From NCBI RefSeq assembly GCF_016863035.1, contig NZ_BOOC01000040.1:1-64000 (forward strand): DNA of 64,000 nt. The letters run 5' to 3'. The DNA comes from Microbispora corallina. GTDB taxonomy: Bacteria; Actinomycetota; Actinomycetes; Streptosporangiales; Streptosporangiaceae. Every line of letters begins with the position of its first letter. Position 1 is the stretch's first letter. Below are positions 33,743 to 42,667 of this stretch, one piece after another. Under the pieces are notes generated by a model. That model worked only from the letters and a program-made list of their open reading frames with translations. It made no database searches and had not been told where the DNA came from. The position numbers and the translations under genes were made by a program.

Positions 33743-34273
33743 ATGAACGCAGACGAGAGCACCCCACAGATCGTGGTCGTGGGGCCCCAGGGCCTCTCGG
33801 TCTCGGGCACGAACGGCAAGAAGGGGGAGCAGGAGGAGCGATCCGTCGCCGAGCTGGTCGAGCAGCCGGCGAAGGTGATGCGCATCGGCAGCATGATCCG
33901 CCAGTTGCTCGAAGAGGTTCGCGCGGCCCCTCTCGACGAGGCCAGCCGGCTGCGGCTCAGGGAGATCCACAAGAGCTCGATCAAGGAGCTGGAGGAGGGG
34001 CTCGCCCCCGAGCTGGTCGAAGAGCTGGAACGGCTCTCGCTGCCGTTCAGCGACGACAACGGCGCCGCCCCCAGTGACGCCGAGCTGCGAGTGGCCCACG
34101 CCCAGCTGGTCGGCTGGCTGGAGGGGCTGTTCCACGGCATCCAGACCACGCTGTTCGCCCAGCAGATGGCCGCCCGCGCCCAGCTGGAGCAGATGCGGCG
34201 CGCCCTCCCCGGCGGCGTCGCGCAGGGTCCGGACGACCAGGGGCACCGGGGCGCCGGCGGGCCCTACCTGTAG
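33743..34273 (+). CDS. bpa: Bacterial proteasome activator
   Basis: A 176-residue Bpa/PafE protein (former DUF2587). The helical core (RSVAELVEQPAKVMRIGSMI, SIKELEEGLAPELVEEL, AHAQLVGWLEGLFHGIQTTL) forms a dodecameric ring in relatives. It ends in GPYL, the HbYX-like motif that docks into the 20S proteasome alpha ring (GQYL in Mycobacterium). It opens the proteasome gate independently of ATP and feeds unfolded proteins. Starts at ATG 33743 after a GGAGTT-type site. Its presence shows the host is an actinobacterium with a proteasome. Confidence 0.93.
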   Translation: MNADESTPQIVVVGPQGLSVSGTNGKKGEQEERSVAELVEQPAKVMRIGSMIRQLLEEVRAAPLDEASRLRLREIHKSSIKELEEGLAPELVEELERLSLPFSDDNGAAPSDAELRVAHAQLVGWLEGLFHGIQTTLFAQQMAARAQLEQMRRALPGGVAQGPDDQGHRGAGGPYL

Positions 34274-34285
34274 AGCGCACAAGGA

Positions 34286-34328
34286 CCGGGTGCTCAGAAG
34301 GCCTCAGAAGAGCGTCTCGAGCACCCGG
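34286..34328. terminator. Terminator-like hairpin at the bpa/HAD convergence
   Basis: CCGGGTGCTC (34286-34295) pairs perfectly with GAGCACCCGG (34319-34328). The right arm lies inside the 3' end of the HAD gene. A convergent-gene terminator working in at least the plus direction is likely. Confidence 0.5.
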
Positions 34329-35098
34329 GCCACCCCGTCGTCGTTGTTGGCCGCCGTCACGTGATCGACGGCGGCCATCACGTCGGGATGGGCGTTCGCG
34401 ACCGCGTACGACGTGCCGGCCCAGGTCAGCATGGGCAGATCGTTCGGCATGTCGCCGAACGCCACCACCTCGGCCGGCTTGATCCCCCGCTCCTCGGCCA
34501 GCGCGGCCAGCGCCGACGCCTTCGTCACGCCGTACGCGCTCATCTCGATCAGCGCCCGGCCGCTGGAGTGGGTGGGGGTGACGATGTCGCCGACCAGTTC
34601 GAGTGCCCGCAGGTGCAGCTCGTCGGGGTTCATCGACGGGTGCTGGGCGAGCAGCTTGGCGCAGGGCCGCGAGGTGAGCGTGGCCGCCCCCACCTTCCGG
34701 CCGGAGACCTCGTGGGAGTCCCAGCCGCCGAGGGCGAAGTCGGACTCATGGGCGAAGCCGCCCTCGTACTCCACGGAGAACCTCAGGCCCGGCACGCGGT
34801 CGCGCAGCCGCCGCACGGACTCCTCCAGGATGTCGGGGGCGATCAGGTGCGCCTCGACGATCTCCTCGGTGTGCAGGTCGTAGACGAGCGCCCCGTTGGC
34901 GCAGATGGCCAGCCCCCGGTGCCGTACGGCTCCCGCGACGGTGTGCATCCAGCGGGGCGGGCGGCCGGTCACGAACACGAGCGTCCCTCCGGCGCGCTCC
35001 ACGCGCGCGAAGGCGGCGGCCGTTCGAGGGGAGATCGTTCCGTCGGTGCGCAGAGCTGTGCCGTCGAGGTCCGTGGCGACGAGGCGGGGGCAGGTCAT
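34304..35098 (-). CDS. Cof-type HAD phosphatase
   Basis: A 264-residue HAD hydrolase. Motif I is DLDGTAL (residues 10-16), motif II VTGRP (44-48), motif III near K at VTKASAL, and motif IV GDMPNDLPML (about 217-226). The large cap between motifs II and III is type IIB (Cof family). It dephosphorylates small sugar or cofactor phosphates; the specific substrate is unknown. ATG 35098. It is convergent with bpa. Confidence 0.9.
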   Translation of the reverse strand: MTCPRLVATDLDGTALRTDGTISPRTAAAFARVERAGGTLVFVTGRPPRWMHTVAGAVRHRGLAICANGALVYDLHTEEIVEAHLIAPDILEESVRRLRDRVPGLRFSVEYEGGFAHESDFALGGWDSHEVSGRKVGAATLTSRPCAKLLAQHPSMNPDELHLRALELVGDIVTPTHSSGRALIEMSAYGVTKASALAALAEERGIKPAEVVAFGDMPNDLPMLTWAGTSYAVANAHPDVMAAVDHVTAANNDDGVARVLETLF

Positions 35099-35338
35099 GA
35101 CAGGTTCCAGTGTGCACCGTGACGGCGCCGGTCACCGACTCGGACGTCCACAGGTCGAGAAATCTCGGCCTTACGTGGAACACCAACGGGCTACATAGTG
35201 TTAGATGTGAAGGCGTTGTATTAGCTGTTCCCGTAGCGAAAACCAGTTTGACTGTATGAGCCACCCGGGGAGCTGTGCGACACACCCGGGGTTCACGAGG
35301 TGTGGACCCCAAGATTCACTTCCTTAGGGAGAGCAGTA

Positions 35339-35542
35339 ATGGCTCAGGGAACCGTCAAGTGGTTCAACGCTGAGAAGGGCTTCGGCTTCATCGCACCGGA
35401 CGGCGGCGAGCCCGACGTGTTCGTGCACTTCTCCGCGATCACCGGTAGCGGCTACCGCAATCTGGAGGACGGCCAGCGGGTCGAGTTCGAGGTCATCGCG
35501 GGCCCGAAGGGTCCGCAGGCGTCCAACGTCCGGGGTATCTGA
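35339..35542 (+). CDS. Cold-shock domain protein
   Basis: A 67-residue CspA-type OB fold with both RNA-binding motifs, KGFGFIA (residues 15-21) and VFVHFS (about 30-35). It acts as an RNA chaperone. ATG 35339 follows AGGGAGAG. A 240-bp leader upstream contains two CACCCGGGG copies (near 35265 and 35284). Long leaders are usual for csp genes and may regulate translation. A strong terminator (35553-35589) follows. Confidence 0.95.
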   Translation: MAQGTVKWFNAEKGFGFIAPDGGEPDVFVHFSAITGSGYRNLEDGQRVEFEVIAGPKGPQASNVRGI

Positions 35543-35552
35543 CCTGACTTGA

Positions 35553-35589
35553 CGAAGGGCGGGGTCCGCGCGGCGGGTCCCGCCCTTCG
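35553..35589 (+). terminator. Terminator after the cold-shock gene
   Basis: CGAAGGGCGGG (35553-35563) pairs with CCCGCCCTTCG (35579-35589), an 11-bp GC-rich stem 10 bp past the stop. Confidence 0.75.
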
Positions 35590-35704
35590 CACGTCCGGAC
35601 GGTCCAGTGGGGCCCCTCACAAGGGTTCCTGCGAGCCCCTCGCGGACGCGCACGAGGTGCCCCGCGTGCCCCTCAGGGCCCGCACAACGGCCCCTGGACG
35701 GCGA

Positions 35705-35738
35705 ACGGCCGGCGCCCCCTCCCCGGGGTGCCGGCCGT
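35705..35738 (-). terminator. Terminator after serS
   Basis: ACGGCCGGCGCCCC (35705-35718) folds with GGGGTGCCGGCCGT (35725-35738), giving 14 pairs with one G:T and a 6-nt loop. It lies 16 bp beyond the serS stop and could work in both directions. Confidence 0.75.
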
Positions 35739-35753
35739 CGCCACAGGCACGGG

Positions 35754-37019
35754 CTAGCGCGAGACGGGCTCCAGGACGTCGAGCCCCACGTACGGCCGCA
35801 GGGCCTTGGGGACGACGACGGAGCCGTCGGCCTGCTGGTGGTTCTCCAGGATGGCCACGATCCACCGGGTGGTCGCGAGCGTGCCGTTCAGGGTCGCCAC
35901 GTGCTGGGGACGGCCCTCGGCGTCCCGGTAGCGCACCCGCAGCCGCCGCGCCTGGAAGTCGGTGCAGTTGGACGTCGAGGTGAGCTCCCGGTAGCGGCCC
36001 TGCGAGGGGATCCACGCCTCGCAGTCGAACTTCCTGGCCGCCGAGGTGCCGAGGTCGCCCGCCGCCGTGTCGATGATCCGGTACGGCAGCTCGACCTTCT
36101 CGAGCATCTCCTTCTCCCAGGCCAGCAGCCGCTGGTGCTCCTCGTGGGAGTCCTCCACGCGGCAGTAGGAGAACATCTCGACCTTGTCGAACTGGTGGAC
36201 GCGGATGATGCCCCGGGTGTCCTTGCCGTACGAGCCGGCCTCGCGGCGGAAGCAGGACGACCACCCGGCGTACCGCATGGGCAGCGCGCGTGAGTCGAGG
36301 ATCTCGTCGGCGTGGTAGGCCGCCAGCGGCACCTCAGAGGTGCCCACGAGGTAGAGGTCGTCCTCGGGGAGGCGGTAGATCTCCTTGTCGTGGGCGACGT
36401 GGAAGCCGGTGCCCTGCATCGACTCCGGCTTCACCAGCACCGGGGTGATCATGGGCGTGAAGCCGGCCTCGACGGCCTGCTGCATCGCCATGTTCAGCAG
36501 CCCGAGCTGGAGCCGCGCCCCGACGCCCTTCAGGAAGAAGAAGCGGGCGCCCGACACCTTCGCGCCGCGCTCGATGTCGATGGCGTCGAGCAGCTCGCCC
36601 AGCTCCACGTGGTCGCGCGGCTCGAAGTCGAACGACGGCTTCTCGCCGATCTCCTCGAGGACGACGTAATCGTCCTCGCCGCCGGAAGGGGCGCCCTCCT
36701 CGACGATGTTCGGCACCGACAGCAGCAGCTCGTCGAGCTCGCCGGCCAGCCGGTCGGCCTCCGCCTCCGCGACCTTGACCTGCGCCGCCAGGTCCTTCGC
36801 CCGGTCGAGCAGCGCCTGGCGCTCGTCCCCGGACGCGCGGGACACCGACTTGCCGATGCTCTTCTGCTCGGCGCGCAGAGACTCGAAGCCGTTCAGCGCG
36901 GAGCGACGGCGCTCGTCGAGGCCGAGCAGCCTGTCCACGACCGAGTCGTCCTCACCACGGGCGCGCTGCGACGCCCGGAGCCGGTCGGGGTCCTCACGAA
37001 GGGTTCGCAGGTCAATCAC
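35754..37019 (-). CDS. serS: Seryl-tRNA synthetase
   Basis: A 421-residue class II synthetase. The N-terminal long coiled-coil arm (about 30-100) grips the tRNA-Ser variable arm. Class II motif 2 ([22 protein letters not shown]) and motif 3 near the C-terminus ([18 protein letters not shown]) are intact. It charges serine onto tRNA-Ser, including the tRNA used by the AICE as integration site. ATG 37019 begins [11 protein letters not shown], the canonical start. Confidence 0.97.
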   Translation of the reverse strand: MIDLRTLREDPDRLRASQRARGEDDSVVDRLLGLDERRRSALNGFESLRAEQKSIGKSVSRASGDERQALLDRAKDLAAQVKVAEAEADRLAGELDELLLSVPNIVEEGAPSGGEDDYVVLEEIGEKPSFDFEPRDHVELGELLDAIDIERGAKVSGARFFFLKGVGARLQLGLLNMAMQQAVEAGFTPMITPVLVKPESMQGTGFHVAHDKEIYRLPEDDLYLVGTSEVPLAAYHADEILDSRALPMRYAGWSSCFRREAGSYGKDTRGIIRVHQFDKVEMFSYCRVEDSHEEHQRLLAWEKEMLEKVELPYRIIDTAAGDLGTSAARKFDCEAWIPSQGRYRELTSTSNCTDFQARRLRVRYRDAEGRPQHVATLNGTLATTRWIVAILENHQQADGSVVVPKALRPYVGLDVLEPVSR

Positions 37020-37080
37020 GGATCAAAGGCTACCGGAGCCGGTACGGCTCCCGCCCATCACAACGAGCCCGGCGCGGTGC

Positions 37081-38001
37081 TCAGGCCTGACCGTTCCTGA
37101 TCCGCTCCAGCCAGCCGGCCGCCTCGGTGAAGTCGTCGTCTGCCGTACCGGCCCTGATCTGCGTGGCGACCCGGTCGGCCCGTGGATAGCTGCCCAGGAA
37201 ACGCAGATCGGCGCAGAGCCGCCGGAGGCCCGAGATCGCCTCGCCCACCCGAGCGTCGGCGACGTGGCCCTCACAGTCGAAGTGGAAGAAGTAGCGGCCG
37301 ATGCCGTCGCCGGTCGGCCGCGACTCGATCCGGGTCAGGTTGACCCCGCGCACGGAGAACTCGCTCAGCATCTCCAGCAGCGCGCCCGGGTGGTCGTCGC
37401 GCAGGAAGGCGACGAGTGAGGTGCGGTCGGCCCCGGTCGGCTCGGGCAGCGGGCCCGGCGGGCTCACCCGGACGAACCGGGTCACCGTGTCGGAGCGGTC
37501 GCCGATCCCGGACGCGAACTCGTCCAGGCCGTAGTACTCGGCCGCGATGGCCGGACTGATCGCCGCGTCGTACGGCGAGCCGGGGGCGGCCACCTCCTGC
37601 GCCGCGCCCGCCGTGGACGGCCACGCCATCACGAGGGCGTCCGGCATCTCGCGCTCGAGGTATCCCCGGCACTGCGTGATCGCCGCCGGGTGGGAGATGA
37701 TCCGCTTGATCTGCGGCAGCTCCGTGCCGGGCCGTACGAGCAGGGAGAACTCGACGGGCAGCAGCAGCTCGCCGGTGATGAGGAGCGGGCCGCCCCAGGC
37801 CAGCTCGTCGAGGGTCTGGGTGATCGCCCCCTCGACCGAGTTCTCCAGCGGGACGACGGCCCCGTCGGCCTCGCCGGTGCGGGCGGCGTGGAGCGCGGCC
37901 CCCACGTTCGCGGCGGGGAGCCGCTCGGCGTCGGGCGCGAGCCTCCGCAGGGCGGCCTCGCAGAAGGTCCCCTGAGGGCCGAGGTACGCGAGCTTGGGCA
38001 T
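37081..38001 (-). CDS. pheA: Prephenate dehydratase
   Basis: A 306-residue monofunctional prephenate dehydratase. The catalytic domain runs from YLGPQGTFCEAA to the TRF motif (SDTVTRFVRV, about 175). An ACT regulatory domain (DDHPGALLEML..., with LTRIESRPTG, about 200-270) binds phenylalanine for feedback inhibition. It makes phenylpyruvate in Phe biosynthesis. It lies 61 bp upstream of serS on the same strand, a common actinobacterial pairing. ATG 38001. Confidence 0.96.
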   Translation of the reverse strand: MPKLAYLGPQGTFCEAALRRLAPDAERLPAANVGAALHAARTGEADGAVVPLENSVEGAITQTLDELAWGGPLLITGELLLPVEFSLLVRPGTELPQIKRIISHPAAITQCRGYLEREMPDALVMAWPSTAGAAQEVAAPGSPYDAAISPAIAAEYYGLDEFASGIGDRSDTVTRFVRVSPPGPLPEPTGADRTSLVAFLRDDHPGALLEMLSEFSVRGVNLTRIESRPTGDGIGRYFFHFDCEGHVADARVGEAISGLRRLCADLRFLGSYPRADRVATQIRAGTADDDFTEAAGWLERIRNGQA

Positions 38002-38108
38002 GTCATCCAGGGTAACCGCCGTCGACGCCCCTCACGTGCCGGAACATGCACACCTCGGCACGCCGCCCGCTCGCCGAACGCCTCAGCGCCGCCTGCCTGG
38101 GGAACGCC

Positions 38109-38528
38109 TCAGCGGCGGACGCGATGCGGCTCGACCTCGGGCCCGATGCCGAGCCGGGCGGCCCGCACGGCGTGCTCCTCCTCGGGCGACAGCGGCTGCA
38201 GGCCCTTGCCGCCGCACACCGGCCGGACGTACGTCCGGGTCTCGGTCCGCCCGTTGATCGAGGTGAGCACGATGCCGTCGCCGAAGCCGTTGATGAGCGC
38301 GACCGAGAACGACAGCCTCCCGGTCATCTCCTCCAGCGCGTCGTAGCGGTAGACGGCGACGTCACGGATCGCCTTGCTGTCCACGGCGCCGTCGAAGGCC
38401 TTGCGGCGGGAGAGGGCCTCCAGGCACTCCTCCACCGACGATCTGGCGGTGCGCAGCATGAGGATGCCGATGGACACGCCGGTCACTCCCGACAGAACCC
38501 CGGCCATGACCAGAACGGTGACCAGCAC
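38109..38528 (-). CDS. DUF4446 family membrane-anchored protein
   Basis: A 139-residue protein with an N-terminal membrane helix (about 1-25), a coiled segment (ARSSVEECLEALSRRK), then the conserved DUF4446 core (IRDVAVYRYDALEEMTGRLSFSVALIN, GIVLTSINGRTETRTYVRPV). The function is unknown. Relatives often lie near serS/pheA in actinobacteria, as here. The start is probably 38528. Confidence 0.8.
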   Translation of the reverse strand: MLVTVLVMAGVLSGVTGVSIGILMLRTARSSVEECLEALSRRKAFDGAVDSKAIRDVAVYRYDALEEMTGRLSFSVALINGFGDGIVLTSINGRTETRTYVRPVCGGKGLQPLSPEEEHAVRAARLGIGPEVEPHRVRR

Positions 38529-38550
38529 GACACCGAGGGTAACCAGACGG

Positions 38551-40002
38551 TCACGCGGACGTCTCCCGAACGGCGGATGAGGGCTCCACCGTCCGGCGCC
38601 GGGGCAGCCAGGAGCCGAGGACCCAGACGAGCGCGACGGCGCCGAGCCCGAAGGCGTCCTGCACGATCTTGCCCACGACCGGGCTCAGGACGGGGATCTC
38701 CAGAGCCTTGATCGACACTCCCCACCAGGGGATGGGCAGCACGTAGAAGAGCCACACCCCTGCCGCCACCAGCAGCCGGGTGCGGTCGCGGCCCGTCCCG
38801 GCGATCGCGGCGACCACCACGACCACCCAGGCGATGTGGTGGATCCACGCGACCGGGGACAGCAGCACCGCCATCAGCCCGGTCAGCGCGACCGCCGTCA
38901 TCGGGTCGCCGTCCAGGTGGGCCCGCCGGGCTCGGCTGAAGCCGTACCAGCCGACGGCGGCGACGGCGGCGAGCCAGATCAGCGAGGTGGCGGCGTCGGA
39001 CAGGTAGAGCCGGAGCAGCATGCCGCGCAGCGACTGGTTGGTGGTCGCGGCGTTCGCGCCGAGCCGTTCGGAGTCGAGCAGGGCCGAGAACCAGTAGCCC
39101 CGGGCGTCCTCGGGGATCACGAGGAACGGCACGACCGTGAGGAGGGCGGCGGTGAAGGCCGCCATGAAGAAGGCCCGCCGCTGCTCCCGGTCGCCGCCGC
39201 GCGGGGGGAACCCGGTGACGGCCAGGTAGACGAGGAAGACGCCGGGCGTGAGCTTCACGGCCGTCGCCAGGCCGATCAGCATCCCGCGCGGCCACCTCGG
39301 CCTGCGGGCGGCGCAGTCGAGCAGGCACAGCGCGACCAGGAAGAGGTCCACCTGGCCGAAGCGGATCTGGTCCCTGATCGGCATGAGATACACGCACGCC
39401 GCCGCGAGCACGGCGAACACCATGGGGACGGCGAGGGGCGACCGGGCGAGCCGCGTGCGGGTTCCGGCATCCCGAACGGCGTCCGCGTCAGGCCCGGCGG
39501 CCGGCATCGCTCCCGGCCCGGCGTTCCTCACGGCGTCCGGCCGCGCGTGAGGCCGGGCCTTCCTCGCGGCCTTCCTCGCGGCCTTCCTCGCGGCGCCGAG
39601 CGGCGGCCCGTCGAGCAGCGGTCCGTCGAGCAGCGGTCCGTCGAGCAGCGGGCGGAACGCGAACCGGACGACGACCGCGAGGGCGACCACGATCCCGGCC
39701 GTCCACACCCACTGGGCCGCCGGCCAGGACATCTCCGCGAGCGGGACGGCCAGCATCGCGGCGACGGGCGGGTACGTGAAGGGCAGGAGCTGCGGCGCGG
39801 GCGTGATCACCCCGTACACGGGAAGGCCGAGCAGGAGGGCCCAGCCGCCCGTACGGTAGACGTCCAGATCGACGAGCCGCTGGTCGGCCGGGTTGGTCAG
39901 CCAGTAGGCGATCAGCGGGGCCGCCGCCGCGGCGACGACCACGAGGGCCAGGGCCCACGCCCACAGCGGTCCCCTGCCCGCGGTCGTCCGGCCAGTCGTC
40001 AC
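38551..40002 (-). CDS. GT87-type polyprenol-phosphate-mannose-dependent mannosyltransferase
   Basis: A 483-residue integral membrane glycosyltransferase of the DUF2029/GT87 type. It has about 10 hydrophobic segments, with the acidic loop LVDLDVYRTGGWALL near residue 40 (catalytic region) and QLLPFTYPP. Between membrane segments 3 and 4 is a hydrophilic insertion made of repeats: LLDGP three times, then ARKA units, from 12-bp tandem DNA repeats near 39550-39650. It likely adds mannose to a cell-envelope acceptor. GTG 40002 was chosen because homology begins just after it. Confidence 0.78.
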   Translation of the reverse strand: MTTGRTTAGRGPLWAWALALVVVAAAAAPLIAYWLTNPADQRLVDLDVYRTGGWALLLGLPVYGVITPAPQLLPFTYPPVAAMLAVPLAEMSWPAAQWVWTAGIVVALAVVVRFAFRPLLDGPLLDGPLLDGPPLGAARKAARKAARKARPHARPDAVRNAGPGAMPAAGPDADAVRDAGTRTRLARSPLAVPMVFAVLAAACVYLMPIRDQIRFGQVDLFLVALCLLDCAARRPRWPRGMLIGLATAVKLTPGVFLVYLAVTGFPPRGGDREQRRAFFMAAFTAALLTVVPFLVIPEDARGYWFSALLDSERLGANAATTNQSLRGMLLRLYLSDAATSLIWLAAVAAVGWYGFSRARRAHLDGDPMTAVALTGLMAVLLSPVAWIHHIAWVVVVVAAIAGTGRDRTRLLVAAGVWLFYVLPIPWWGVSIKALEIPVLSPVVGKIVQDAFGLGAVALVWVLGSWLPRRRTVEPSSAVRETSA

Positions 40003-40171
40003 GAGCAGGCAGGTTACCGTGGACGCTGTCCCGACCGTTTCCGCTCTCGAGCCGAGGAGCCGCGCAGCCGTGCCAGCCGACGGTGGTCCCCGACCCCTGC
40101 CAGGCGTCCCGCCGGTCCCGCCCCTGCCTTCCCGGCACGCGGCGGCAGGGGCCGGCGTGAGGCCGGGCGGA

Positions 40172-42667
40172 ATGCGGCGAGCTCTCGGGCGGGGGATCCG
40201 AGTCGTCCTGGCGGCGGTGGTCCTCTGCGTCGCCGCGCTGGCCTCGTGGCCGTCCCCGGCGGCAGCGTCGGCGGCAGCGGCAGCGTCGGCGGCAGCGGCA
40301 GCGTCGGCGGCAGCGGCAGCGGCGCCGTCAACGTCGGCGTCGTCGGCGGCGTCCGCGTCGGAAGCGGCGGCGGGATCGGCGGCGGCCTCCGCGGCCGGCC
40401 GCCGGGTGGTCGTGATCGGCGTGCCCGGGCTGCAGTGGGACGACCTCGACCCGGTTCGCACGCCCGCCCTCTGGCGTCTCGCCGGCACCGGCGCCACGGC
40501 GTCCCTCTCGACGCGGGCGGTGCCGCCGGAGGGGCTGCCGGTCACCTGTCCGATCGCCGGATGGCTCACGCTCTCCGCGGGCCAGCGCGCCGCGGCGCCC
40601 GGCTCGGCGTGCGCGGCTCCCCCGGCCCCCGCCGTCGCCGCCGACGGGTCGGCCACGATCCCCGGATGGGCGGAGCTGGTGAGTCTCCAGCGGTCGAGCC
40701 CCTTCCAGGCCACCGTGGGGCTTCTCGGGCGCACGGTCACCGCGGCGGGCGGCACGGTGGCCGCCATCGGACCGGGCGCCGCCCTCGCCGCCGCCGACCA
40801 GTCCGGAAAAGTCGGGAAATATGCCGCGAGCGTGGCCGAGTTGCCCGACCTCACGCCGTACACGCTCGTCGTCGCCGAGGCCGGACAGATCGACCAGGCG
40901 TGGACCGCCTCCGGGCAGGAGAGCACGGGCACGGCGACCGGCACCGCCGGCGCTCCCACGGCCGGATCGACCGGGCAGGACGGCGCGGGCCCGATCGCGA
41001 CGACCGGCGCTCCCGCCGACGCACGGACCGGGCCGGCCGGGTCGGGCGTGCGGGATCTGAGCCCGGAGGCGCGCAGGGCCGCGGTGGCGGCCGCGGATCG
41101 GACGGTGGGCGAGATCCTCGCTCATGTGCCCGCCGGATCGACCGTGCTGGTCGCGGGCCTGTCCGACTCCGGCTCGGCCGCGCACCTCCACATCGCCGTC
41201 GCCACCGGCCCCAGCGGTGCGGCCGCGACCACCGCCGCCACCACGACAGCGACCACCCCGGCGACATCCGCACGACCCGAGACCGGCGACGACGCGGCAG
41301 AGGCGTACCGGAAGGGGTGGCTGACGGCGACCTCCACGCGGCAGGAGGCGCTGGTCACGCTCACCGACCTGACCGCGACCGTCACGCACGTGCTCGGGCT
41401 CGGCACACCGGACGGCGTGGTCGGCAGGGCGTGGCAGAACGGCGGCGAGGGCCCGGCGTCGGCCCGGGAGACGGCTGCCCGGCTGGCCGACGCCGATCTC
41501 GCCAGCCAGGTGCTCCGGCAGGTCAGGGAGCCGTTCTTCATCGTGCTCGTGACGGCGCAGGTGCTCTTCTACGTCCTGGCGTCGATCGTGATCCGCCGCG
41601 CCCGCCGGATGCTCGGGGTGACGCGGGTGGTGGCGACGATCAGCGGCGCGGTCCCGGTGTCGGTCTTCCTGGCCCAGCTCGTGCCGTGGTGGGGCTTCGC
41701 CCATCCGATGCCCGCCCTCCTCGCGACGATCCTCGGCATGGCGGTGGTCGTCGCGGCCGCCGGCTTCGCGGGGCCGTGGCGGTCGCACGTCCTCGGCCCG
41801 CTGACGGCCGTCGCGGGCGTGAGCTCGGCCGCCCTCCTCCTCGACGTGGTGACGGGCTCCCGGCTGCAGGTGAACGCGGTCGCGGGCTACGAGCCGGTCA
41901 CCGGCGGCCGGTTCTACGGCTTCGGCAACATGGCGTTCGCCGTCTACTCGACCGGCACGATCCTGCTCCTCGCCGGGGTCGCGCACGCGCTGCGCCGCAG
42001 GCCGCGGCTCGCCGCCCTCGTCTGCCTGGCGTACGGCCTGGTGGCGGTCGTCGCCGACGGCTGGCCCGCCTGGGGGGCCGACTTCGGCGGCGTGCCGTCG
42101 TTCGTCGTGGGCGTGGCGGTGTTCCTGCTCATGGTCACCGGGCGGCGGGTCTCGGTGGTCCGGCTCGGGCTCGTCGGGCTGGCGGGCGTCGCGCTCGTCG
42201 CGCTGATCGCGGTCGCCGACTGGCTGCGGCCGCCCGACCGGCGCACCCACCTCGGCGGCTTCGTGCAGCAGGTCGTCAGCGGGGAGGGCGGCTCGGTGAT
42301 CGGACGCAAGCTGGGCGCCATGCTCCACACGCTGGGCAACCTGCCGCTGACGCTGCTGTCGCTGGTCGCGCTGGCGTTCCTGTTCCTCGTTCTGTACCGG
42401 CCGTCCCGGTGGGGGGCGTCCGCGCTGAGCCTGGTCTACGAGCGCGCTCCGGAGCTGCGGGCCGGGCTGTTCGGGGCGCTGGCCGCCGCCCTGGTCGGGT
42501 TCCTGATCAACGACTCGGGGATCGCGATCCCGGCCATGGCCCTCACGGTGGCCGTCCCGCTCACGCTCGCGGCGTCGGTACGCGCGCTGCGGGACGAGCC
42601 CGCCACGCCCACCATGCCAGCGCGACCGTCAGCGCCAGCAGGAACGCCGGCACCGCCTGCGCCCTGA
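40172..42667 (+). CDS. Membrane protein with alkaline-phosphatase-like ectodomain
   Basis: An 831-residue protein. A signal-peptide-like segment (RVVLAAVVLCVAALASW) is followed by an Ala/Ser-only stretch of about 45 residues built from 12-bp DNA repeats. Next is a domain starting VVVIGVPGLQWDDLDPVRTP with the look of the alkaline phosphatase/phosphodiesterase superfamily, then 8-9 membrane segments in the C-terminal 330 residues. Conserved in actinobacteria but without a known function. The start is uncertain: ATG 40172 or GTG 40157; the frame opens at 40019. It is divergent from the GT87 gene, and its last 107 bp overlap the convergent glycosyltransferase gene. Confidence 0.65.
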   Translation: MRRALGRGIRVVLAAVVLCVAALASWPSPAAASAAAAASAAAAASAAAAAAPSTSASSAASASEAAAGSAAASAAGRRVVVIGVPGLQWDDLDPVRTPALWRLAGTGATASLSTRAVPPEGLPVTCPIAGWLTLSAGQRAAAPGSACAAPPAPAVAADGSATIPGWAELVSLQRSSPFQATVGLLGRTVTAAGGTVAAIGPGAALAAADQSGKVGKYAASVAELPDLTPYTLVVAEAGQIDQAWTASGQESTGTATGTAGAPTAGSTGQDGAGPIATTGAPADARTGPAGSGVRDLSPEARRAAVAAADRTVGEILAHVPAGSTVLVAGLSDSGSAAHLHIAVATGPSGAAATTAATTTATTPATSARPETGDDAAEAYRKGWLTATSTRQEALVTLTDLTATVTHVLGLGTPDGVVGRAWQNGGEGPASARETAARLADADLASQVLRQVREPFFIVLVTAQVLFYVLASIVIRRARRMLGVTRVVATISGAVPVSVFLAQLVPWWGFAHPMPALLATILGMAVVVAAAGFAGPWRSHVLGPLTAVAGVSSAALLLDVVTGSRLQVNAVAGYEPVTGGRFYGFGNMAFAVYSTGTILLLAGVAHALRRRPRLAALVCLAYGLVAVVADGWPAWGADFGGVPSFVVGVAVFLLMVTGRRVSVVRLGLVGLAGVALVALIAVADWLRPPDRRTHLGGFVQQVVSGEGGSVIGRKLGAMLHTLGNLPLTLLSLVALAFLFLVLYRPSRWGASALSLVYERAPELRAGLFGALAAALVGFLINDSGIAIPAMALTVAVPLTLAASVRALRDEPATPTMPARPSAPAGTPAPPAP

